A DNA stretch of 8,377 nt from Prevotellaceae bacterium (GTDB lineage Bacteria > Bacteroidota > Bacteroidia > Bacteroidales > UBA932): NCBI GenBank assembly GCA_031257455.1, contig JAIROQ010000156.1, forward strand, positions 1 through 8,377, written 5' to 3'. The translations under genes and the position numbers were made by a program. Below, one piece after another: positions 1 through 4,884 of this stretch (positions within the stretch are counted from its first letter, which is position 1; the number at the start of each line of letters is the position of its first letter). Under the pieces are notes generated by a model. The model was not told where the DNA came from and made no database searches. It saw only the letters and a program-made list of their open reading frames with translations.

Positions 1-207
1 ATTTGACTCTTTTACTGACAAGTTTGACTCTTTTACTGACAAGTTTGACTCTTTTACTGACAAATTTGACTCTTTTACTGACAAGTTTGACTCTTTTACT
101 GACAAATTTGACTCTTTTAGTATCAAAAGACATTCTCTGAGTATATAATTTGTCGCTCCGAGACTATAATTTGTCGCTCCGGGTATATAATTTGTTGCTT
201 TATGCAT
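1..207 (-). CDS. Possible partial repeat protein (heptapeptide repeats), runs off the window edge
   Basis: An ATG at 207-205 opens a frame that stays open for 69 codons to base 1 with no stop. After three residues (MHK) the translation is a run of seven-residue units in constant phase: ATNYIPG, ATNYSLG, ATNYILR, ECLLILK, then ESNLSVK five times and a partial ESN. It is the only minus-strand frame open through both 21-bp repeat classes; the other two hit stops. The only base that varies among the five perfect ESNLSVK units is the third position of Asn (AAC/AAT), so it is silent. There is no signal peptide or known domain. It lies 88 bases downstream of the TonB receptor stop on the same strand and could be cotranscribed. 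Against a real gene: a 21-bp repeat needs only seven stop-free codons to stay open, the plus strand is also open over part of it, and no promoter of its own is visible. Function unknown. Confidence 0.35.
   Translation of the reverse strand, partial: MHKATNYIPGATNYSLGATNYILRECLLILKESNLSVKESNLSVKESNLSVKESNLSVKESNLSVKESN
2..127. repeat. 21-bp tandem repeat, class 1 (five copies plus one degenerate)
   Basis: Five consecutive 21-bp units start at 2, 23, 44, 65 and 86. Each begins TTTGACTCTTTTACTG and they differ only at the last base (G or A). A degenerate sixth copy (107-127) keeps the first 13 bases. The array begins at the window edge, so its true length is unknown. The period is exactly three times the 7-bp period of the other intergenic arrays in this window, and a multiple of three, so any frame through it gives a seven-residue repeat. 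Confidence 0.95.
141..203. repeat. 21-bp tandem repeat, class 2 (three copies)
   Basis: Three units, 141-161, 162-182 and 183-203, share the core TATAATTTGTCGCTCCG; the third is diverged at its 3' end. The unit is unrelated in sequence to the class 1 repeat next to it but has the same 21-bp period and stays in the same phase. In the minus-strand frame each unit encodes ATNY followed by three variable residues. Confidence 0.9.
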
Positions 208-248
208 AAAAAATCTGCGTTCGTTTCCGAATTCCTGCGTGATTTGTG

Positions 249-295
249 ACTGCCTACTGCTACTGAAAACTGCCTACTGCTACTGAAAACTGCCC
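249..295. repeat. 20-bp direct repeat abutting the TonB receptor stop codon
   Basis: Two identical 20-bp copies (249-268 and 269-288) are followed by a third partial start, ACTGCCC, at 289-295. Each copy is itself three short units, ACTGCCT, ACTGCT and ACTGAAA, so this is again a degenerate 7-bp array. The partial copy runs directly into the receptor's stop codon (TTA on the plus strand at 296-298). I see no hairpin-plus-T-run terminator here. The stretch between this repeat and the 21-bp arrays (204-248) holds nothing else I can name. Confidence 0.9.
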
Positions 296-2473
296 TTAAA
301 ACCGTATTCCTGCTTTCAGCATCCCGTTTATTCCGGCTTGCGGGAAGTAGCGGCGGTCTTGATAGTCGGTAAGGCCGGCGGCGTTTACCGTGCGGTCGTA
401 CACAAAGGCTGAGGAAGCATATTTGATGTCGAAAATATTATTCACCACCAACTGCAAAAAGCAATGGACAGGATGAATGTCGAAAGTATAATCGACATTG
501 AAATTGACAGGGAAATAAGCATTGAGCATCCGGTCGGCGCTGCCCGTGTTGTCATAATACTGTTTGCCCACATATTTTGCCGCTATGGTCAGTTGCAGCC
601 GCTTCACCGGCTCTGCCTGCACTATGAACGCCCCTACCACCGGAGGGGAATAAGCAATATCCACCGATGTAAAATGTTCCTCCCATTGCGCGGAATAATC
701 GCTCAGGTAAACATAATTGGTATAATCCAACAATTTGTTCCGGCTCAGGCTCAGGTTTCCCTCGATTTTCACCCATTCAAAACGCATGGCCGCCGACAGC
801 TCCACGCCGGCGCGGTAGCTCTTGGGCGCATTTTCCATAATGGTACGGTAGGAGTCGTTCACCCGGCCGGTAGCCACGAGCTGGTCGCGATAATACATAT
901 AATAAAGGTTGACGCCGGCGGTGAAGGAACCGCAATGGAAGCGGTAGCCGGTTTCCATATCATAGAGGGTTTCGGCGGTAATACGGTTGCGTTCCGTATT
1001 TTTGAGGTCGCTGCGGTTGGGCTCGCGGTTCAGCAGGGCAAATGACAGGTAAGCCTGATGTGCCGTATTCGGCCGGAAGGTAACGCCTATTTGCGGATTG
1101 ACAAAATGCCATATGTAAGTCTTATCCAAAAATCCTTCGGGATATTCAAAATAGTCGTCATCCTGCCCGTAGAGGTTGAAATTCACGTAGCGGTATTGCA
1201 GGTCGCCGAATACCGACCAGCTGCGGGTAATATTATAGGCGGCTTTGGCAAAAAGGTTGGTTTCGCTTTTTATGCCCGTATTGTCATACCATAGACGGTC
1301 GTATTCAATACCGCCCGCATTGCGTTGCACCCACATGATTTTCCCGGTATGGCCGCCCACATAGCGGTTCGCGCCGGCCGACAGGTTGAGTTGCCACTTG
1401 TTGTCCGTATATAGCGCCGACAGTTGCGTCCCGTAAAAATCATTGTCGAGGCCTTTCCTGCGGATGAGGTCGCTTTTGGGATAAGTCGCGCCGTCCACGT
1501 TTTGCGGCGGGATGCCGTAGTCCGACAGTTTCCTGTTCTGTTTATACTGCTCATAATAGCCCAGCCCTTTGGTGTAGTGGAGCGCGGCGTTCAGCATCCA
1601 GCGCCCGCCCAGTTGTTGCCTGTAATGCAGCTGTGCATGCGTCTGCCGGTAATTGTCCATTTCATTTTCATAAAACTGCGTGCGTCCGTTTGCGTCCGTA
1701 TATTGTCCCGACATATTGTAGCGGCGGTTTGTCTCCAGCGAGTCGTAAGGCACGCCGTCAAAGCTCAGGCGCGAATGTTCTTCCCCGTAGAGGAACGTAG
1801 CTTTCAGGAAATATGTTTTTCCTGTCCACCCGGCGCCGATACGGGCGCTCTGCTGCCGGCTTCCGCTGCGGTCGAGGTAACCGTCTCCGGACTGGCGGTA
1901 ATATTGCCCGTCAAAGGCTACGGTGTTAAACAGTTTTCCGGTACTCAACGCCAGCCCCGCCTGCCGGGTATTGAACGAACCATAAGCGCCGGTGAAGTAG
2001 GCCGACGCCTTGTCTGCCGGATATCCGGTGTAGATGTCCACCGCCCCGCCGAAAGCGGCCGTGCCGAAAGCCGTACTGCCGGCCCCCCGCTGGATGGCGA
2101 GCCGTTGGGTCATCATCCCCAGACTGGGGATATTCACCCAGAACACGGACTGGCTTTCCGCATCATTAAGCGGAATGCCGTCAATACGAATATTCGTACG
2201 TCCCGGATCAACGCCGCGTATGCGGAAGCTCGTACTTCCCATATTCGTTCCGTTGTCGGAATAAGACACAATGCCGGGCGCCAGTTCCAGCAGGTACGGA
2301 ATATCTTTTCCCGCCTGCCGGTCTTTTTCCGTCCACCGGCGCACGTCCACCGACAGGTCCTGTTTGCCCTCCGGATAGGTGGCGCTCACCACCACGCTGT
2401 CCAACACAATTTGCGCCCGCACCGGGCACGATGCAAGCACAAAGCCTGCCAAAAAAAGTAAACCCTTTTTCAT
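296..2473 (-). CDS. TonB-dependent outer-membrane receptor, probable thiamine importer
   Basis: This 725-residue protein is a TonB-dependent outer-membrane transporter. A signal peptide covers residues 1-20 (MKKGLLFLAGF..., probable cleavage VRA|Q); LASC at 13-16 also resembles a lipobox, but a barrel receptor is more likely cut by signal peptidase I. A TonB-box-like DSVVVSAT follows at about 25-32. The plug domain spans about 40-150, with FRIRGVDPGRTNIRIDGIPLND and GAGSTAFGTAAFGGAVDI typical of the family. The rest is beta-barrel, ending in the expected C-terminal Phe (KAGIRF). It has no N-terminal carboxypeptidase-like extension and no SusD partner beside it, unlike glycan SusC proteins. 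The TPP riboswitch in its leader makes thiamine, or a thiamine precursor, the likely substrate; TPP-controlled TonB receptors for thiamine are established in Bacteroides. The inner-membrane transporter and thiamine kinase often found with it are not in the window. The family is certain, the substrate is inferred from regulation. Confidence 0.93.
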   Translation of the reverse strand: MKKGLLFLAGFVLASCPVRAQIVLDSVVVSATYPEGKQDLSVDVRRWTEKDRQAGKDIPYLLELAPGIVSYSDNGTNMGSTSFRIRGVDPGRTNIRIDGIPLNDAESQSVFWVNIPSLGMMTQRLAIQRGAGSTAFGTAAFGGAVDIYTGYPADKASAYFTGAYGSFNTRQAGLALSTGKLFNTVAFDGQYYRQSGDGYLDRSGSRQQSARIGAGWTGKTYFLKATFLYGEEHSRLSFDGVPYDSLETNRRYNMSGQYTDANGRTQFYENEMDNYRQTHAQLHYRQQLGGRWMLNAALHYTKGLGYYEQYKQNRKLSDYGIPPQNVDGATYPKSDLIRRKGLDNDFYGTQLSALYTDNKWQLNLSAGANRYVGGHTGKIMWVQRNAGGIEYDRLWYDNTGIKSETNLFAKAAYNITRSWSVFGDLQYRYVNFNLYGQDDDYFEYPEGFLDKTYIWHFVNPQIGVTFRPNTAHQAYLSFALLNREPNRSDLKNTERNRITAETLYDMETGYRFHCGSFTAGVNLYYMYYRDQLVATGRVNDSYRTIMENAPKSYRAGVELSAAMRFEWVKIEGNLSLSRNKLLDYTNYVYLSDYSAQWEEHFTSVDIAYSPPVVGAFIVQAEPVKRLQLTIAAKYVGKQYYDNTGSADRMLNAYFPVNFNVDYTFDIHPVHCFLQLVVNNIFDIKYASSAFVYDRTVNAAGLTDYQDRRYFPQAGINGMLKAGIRF

Positions 2474-2489
2474 ATAAAATAAGTTTTAT

Positions 2490-2525
2490 GTTTAAGCCCC
2501 CTGTATTTGCAGGAAACACTTAAAC
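2490..2525 (-). promoter_or_regulatory. Leader hairpin 16 bases upstream of the TonB receptor start
   Basis: On the minus strand a perfect 7-bp inverted repeat, GTTTAAG (2525-2519) and CTTAAAC (2496-2490), encloses a second stem, CCTG/CAGG, with a six-base loop. It sits between the TPP aptamer and the start codon at 2473, so it may be part of the riboswitch expression platform, opening or hiding the translation start. It has no T run after it and is unlikely to be a terminator. The role is inferred. Confidence 0.55.
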
Positions 2526-2565
2526 GGTTATAATAAAAAAGGGGGATATGGAAGAAATTCGCCTG

Positions 2566-2641
2566 CTTTCCCTACGGCAGCATTATCTGCGTCAGGTAAT
2601 AAGGGTATCATCTCAGCCCGCCTTGGCGGACACCCCCAAGA
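2566..2641 (-). promoter_or_regulatory. TPP riboswitch (THI element) aptamer
   Basis: Read on the minus strand, the conserved TPP aptamer blocks occur in order: CTTGGGGGTG (2640-2631); a short P3 hairpin CCGC-CAAG-GCGG; CTGAGA (2616-2611); ATACCC (2608-2603); ACCTGA (2597-2592); the GCAG/CTGC stem (2590-2587 with 2580-2577) carrying GATAATGC; and GTAGGGAA (2575-2568). P1 is weak, CTT with AAG. This matches the bacterial thi-box consensus closely. It binds thiamine pyrophosphate in the nascent mRNA and should switch off the receptor gene when TPP is plentiful. It begins only a few bases after the predicted transcription start. Downstream there is CCCCC followed by six T (2545-2535), but no independent G-rich arm for a normal terminator. 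Confidence 0.95.
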
Positions 2642-2650
2642 TTTCGGACG

Positions 2651-2658
2651 CAAAGATA
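2651..2658 (-). promoter_or_regulatory. Promoter -7 box of the TonB receptor / TPP riboswitch transcript
   Basis: TATCTTTG on the minus strand fits the Bacteroidota -7 consensus TAnnTTTG. The expected start, about seven bases downstream, falls near 2643, right at the 5' edge of the TPP aptamer, which supports both calls. No clear TTTG -33 box is seen at 19-21 bases; that position falls at the edge of a heptamer array. Confidence 0.7.
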
Positions 2659-2680
2659 AGAAAAATTTAGCGATTTAGCT

Positions 2681-2764
2681 ATTGACTATTTAATTATTGA
2701 CTATTGACTATTTTGGCTTACGCCACTGCGCTTGTCAACTCATACTTCATACCTCATACTTCAT
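2681..2764 (+). repeat. Composite repeat A: heptamer array, core, heptamer array
   Basis: ATTGACT heptamers at 2681, 2696 and 2703 (with a degenerate unit at 2688) lead into the core TTGGCTTACGCC at 2713-2724. After a linker ending in TTGTCAAC (2725-2739) come heptamers TCATACT, TCATACC, TCATACT (2740-2760) and a partial TCAT. The right array overlaps the last codons and stop of the ABC-F gene; the left array lies just upstream of the receptor promoter. The core and linker match copy C at 8136-8161 closely. Confidence 0.9.
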
Positions 2765-4678
2765 CTGTTCCTGTAAGATTTCCCATTCATACAGGGCTTG
2801 TTCGAGGGCTCTTTTTTCCCGGTCGTAGCGTTGGAAAAAGTCGTCAAGGAGGCGTTGCGCTTCCGGTTGGGTTAATTGTGCATCCATTGCGGCAATGGCT
2901 TGCTCGTGCTGTTGAATGCGCATTTCGATTTTCTCTATTTCGTTTTTTACTTTCCGCTGTTGGCGTTCCATCGCTTTTTTTTCTTCGTAACTCTTTGCCG
3001 GTTCTTTTTGCGTGGCGGCAGTTGCGGGCGTTTCCGGCGCGGTTTTGCGTTCAATCTCTTTCAGGTTTTCTATTTTGCGGCGTTGCAGGAAATCATTGAT
3101 GCCGCCCAGATATTCCTTCACGCGCCCGTCCCGGAATTCATAGACTTTGGATACCAACCCGTCTAAAAACTCGCGGTCGTGGGATACTACCAGCAGCGTG
3201 CCGTCATAGTTCATCAAGGCATTTTTCAGTACGTCTTTCGAGCGCATGTCCATGTGGTTGGTCGGCTCGTCAAGGGCGAGGAAGTTATAGGGTTGCAACA
3301 TCAGTTTCGCCATGGCAAGGCGCGAACGTTCGCCGCCGCTTAAGACCTGCACTTTCTTGTCCACGTCATCGCCGCGAAAGAGGAATGCGCCCAGAATATC
3401 GCGCAGTTTGGTGCGGATGTTGCCTGTCGCCACTTTGTCGAGCGTGTCGAAGACAGTGATTTGGTTGTCCATTATCTCGTCCTGGTTTTGCGCGTAGTAG
3501 CCGATATGCACATTATGGCCGGTGATGATTTTACCCGTTTCACAGGGTAAATTCCCGACCACCATACGCAGCATCGTGGTTTTTCCTTCGCCGTTGCGCC
3601 CGACAAAAGCCACTTTTTCGCCGCGTTCAATCGTAATGTTTGCGCCGGAGAACACCGTTTGTTCGCCATAGCGTTTGCCGGCGTCCTTCACCGTCAGTAT
3701 TACCTGCCCCGCGTGCGGCGCGGGCGGGAATTTGATATGCAGCGTACGGGTATCTTCATCGTCAATTTCGATGCGTTCCACCTTTTCCAGTTGTTTGATG
3801 CGCGACTGAACCTGATTGGATTTGGTCGCCTTGTAGCGGAAACGTTCGATAAATTCTTCGGTTTTTTCAATCATGCGTTGCTGGTTTTCGTAGGCGGCCA
3901 TTTGCTGTTCGCGCCGTTCGCGCCGCAGCGTCACATATTTGGAATAACTCACTTTATAGTCGTAGGCCTTGCCTACCAACAGTTCTATGGTACGGTTGGT
4001 CACATTGTCGAGGAAAGCGCGGTCATGCGAAATGAGGGTCAATGCGCCGCTGTATTCTTTCAGATAATCTTCCAGCCATTGTATAGATTCGATGTCGAGG
4101 TGATTGGTCGGTTCATCGAGCAGGAGCAGTTGCGGGCGTTGGAGCAGGATTTTTGCGAGTTCGATACGCATGCGCCATCCGCCGCTAAATTCAGACGTGG
4201 CGCGCGGGAAATCGCTGCGCTTAAAACCCAGTCCTGTCAAGGTTTTTTCGGCTTCGCCTTCCCGGTTATCGCCGCCGAGCAGGTGGTAATGGTCGTTGGT
4301 TTCGTTCAGCTGTTCGATTAACTTATGGTAGCCGCTCGACTCATAGTCGGTGCGGGACGCCAGTTCCTGCGTGATACGGTCGATGCGGTTTTGCAATTCA
4401 TACAGGTAGGAAAAAGCCTGCAAGGTTTCTTCCAGTACCGTGCGCCCGTCTGCCACCGTCATTTGTTGCGGCAGGTAGCCAATCGTGTAATCGGCGGGAA
4501 CAACTACCTGTCCGGCGGAAGGCGTCTGTTTCCCGATTAGAATTTTCAGCAGGGTGGATTTTCCCGCGCCATTCTTTCCCACCAGTCCGATGCGATCGCG
4601 CGGGTTAATGGCAAACGATACATTATCGAATAAAGTGTAACCGCCAAATTCTACAGTAATATTATTTACAGAAACCAT
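2747..4678 (-). CDS. ABC-F family ATPase (Uup/YheS-like)
   Basis: This 643-residue cytosolic protein has two ABC ATPase domains and no membrane segment, the mark of ABC-F ribosome-associated ATPases, which act on stalled or starting ribosomes. Domain 1: Walker A GKNGAGKST at 34-42, Q-loop LPQQ at 69-72, signature FSGGWRMR at 164-171, Walker B LLLLDEPTNHLD at 184-195, then SHDR. A charged helical linker at about 245-305 holds the region that contacts the ribosome in this family. Domain 2: Walker A GRNGEGKTT near 358, signature LSGGERSRLA, Walker B ALDEPTNHMD, SHDRE. A C-terminal coiled coil (about 555-640, rich in Glu, Lys and Gln) suggests the Uup/YheS type rather than EttA. The start MVSVNNITVEF is at the normal family position. 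The last five codons (MKYEV) and the stop lie within a heptamer array, so the original C-terminus may have been altered. The exact subfamily is unsure, and nothing points to antibiotic resistance. Confidence 0.95.
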   Translation of the reverse strand: MVSVNNITVEFGGYTLFDNVSFAINPRDRIGLVGKNGAGKSTLLKILIGKQTPSAGQVVVPADYTIGYLPQQMTVADGRTVLEETLQAFSYLYELQNRIDRITQELASRTDYESSGYHKLIEQLNETNDHYHLLGGDNREGEAEKTLTGLGFKRSDFPRATSEFSGGWRMRIELAKILLQRPQLLLLDEPTNHLDIESIQWLEDYLKEYSGALTLISHDRAFLDNVTNRTIELLVGKAYDYKVSYSKYVTLRRERREQQMAAYENQQRMIEKTEEFIERFRYKATKSNQVQSRIKQLEKVERIEIDDEDTRTLHIKFPPAPHAGQVILTVKDAGKRYGEQTVFSGANITIERGEKVAFVGRNGEGKTTMLRMVVGNLPCETGKIITGHNVHIGYYAQNQDEIMDNQITVFDTLDKVATGNIRTKLRDILGAFLFRGDDVDKKVQVLSGGERSRLAMAKLMLQPYNFLALDEPTNHMDMRSKDVLKNALMNYDGTLLVVSHDREFLDGLVSKVYEFRDGRVKEYLGGINDFLQRRKIENLKEIERKTAPETPATAATQKEPAKSYEEKKAMERQQRKVKNEIEKIEMRIQQHEQAIAAMDAQLTQPEAQRLLDDFFQRYDREKRALEQALYEWEILQEQMKYEV

Positions 4679-4689
4679 CTTTTTTCAAT

Positions 4690-4772
4690 TAGGAATTAGG
4701 AATTAGGAATTAAGAATTAGGAATTGGCTGACGCCGGCGCATCATCACATCATCACATCATCACATCACCAC
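4690..4772 (+). repeat. Composite repeat B: heptamer array, core, octamer array
   Basis: Five heptamers (TAGGAAT four times, TAAGAAT once) at 4690-4724 run directly into the core TTGGCTGACGCC (4724-4735). After GGCGC come 8-bp units ATCATCAC at 4741, 4749 and 4757 and ATCACCAC at 4765. The block lies between the predicted promoter (4802-4809) and the ABC-F start codon at 4678, so it should be transcribed as most of that gene's 5' leader. Confidence 0.92.
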
Positions 4773-4801
4773 ATTAATTAGTCACATTAGCACATTTTCT
4801 A

Positions 4802-4809
4802 CAAATGTA
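4802..4809 (-). promoter_or_regulatory. Probable -7 box of the ABC-F gene
   Basis: TACATTTG on the minus strand fits TAnnTTTG. The position 20 bases upstream reads TATG rather than TTTG, so the -33 box is weak. If used, the transcript begins near 4795 and carries a leader of about 115 bases made largely of composite repeat B. Confidence 0.5.
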
Positions 4810-4855
4810 CGAAAAAATTACTTTGAGCACATAGACGGCCGGCCAACGTACCGGA

Positions 4856-4884
4856 CTTAAATCTTTAAATCTTTAAATCCTTTA
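4856..4884. repeat. Short 8-bp tandem repeat at the end of the FISUMP gene
   Basis: CTTTAAAT occurs at 4863 and 4871, flanked by a seven-base variant on the left (4856) and a further CTTTAA on the right (4880-4885). The last copy overlaps the stop codon of the FISUMP gene (4882-4884). No conserved core accompanies it. The remaining gap (4810-4855) has a GGCCGGCC palindrome but no convincing terminator. Confidence 0.8.

Noticed and set aside
2..203. CRISPR array
   Set aside because: The units are contiguous 21-bp tandem repeats without spacers of unique sequence.
464..1045. A 193-codon plus-strand frame inside the TonB receptor gene
   Set aside because: It lies fully within a gene with clear family motifs on the other strand, has no recognisable domain, and is explained by the receptor's codon pattern.
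1424..2461. A 345-codon plus-strand frame opposite the N-terminal half of the TonB receptor
   Set aside because: Long but antisense to the signal peptide, plug and first barrel strands. Its translation shows no domain and is typical of an antisense shadow in GC-rich coding DNA.
296..2473. SusC-type glycan receptor
   Set aside because: No N-terminal carboxypeptidase-like domain, no SusD neighbour, a length of 725 residues, and TPP control all fit a vitamin receptor instead.
2535..2545. Ordinary riboswitch terminator at CCCCC plus six T
   Set aside because: No G-rich arm lies between the aptamer and the C tract, so a simple terminator hairpin cannot form without using aptamer bases.
2681..2764. 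Insertion sequence remnant or MITE with terminal inverted repeats
   Set aside because: I found no terminal inverted repeats, target duplication or transposase fragment around any of the four core copies.
3659..4321. A 220-codon plus-strand frame in the ABC-F gene
   Set aside because: Antisense to the linker and first ATPase domain, with Phe- and Val-rich low-information sequence and no motif.
4831..4856. Intrinsic terminator for the FISUMP gene
   Set aside because: CCGG/CCGG arms around a GGCCGGCC palindrome make only a short stem and no T run follows directly.
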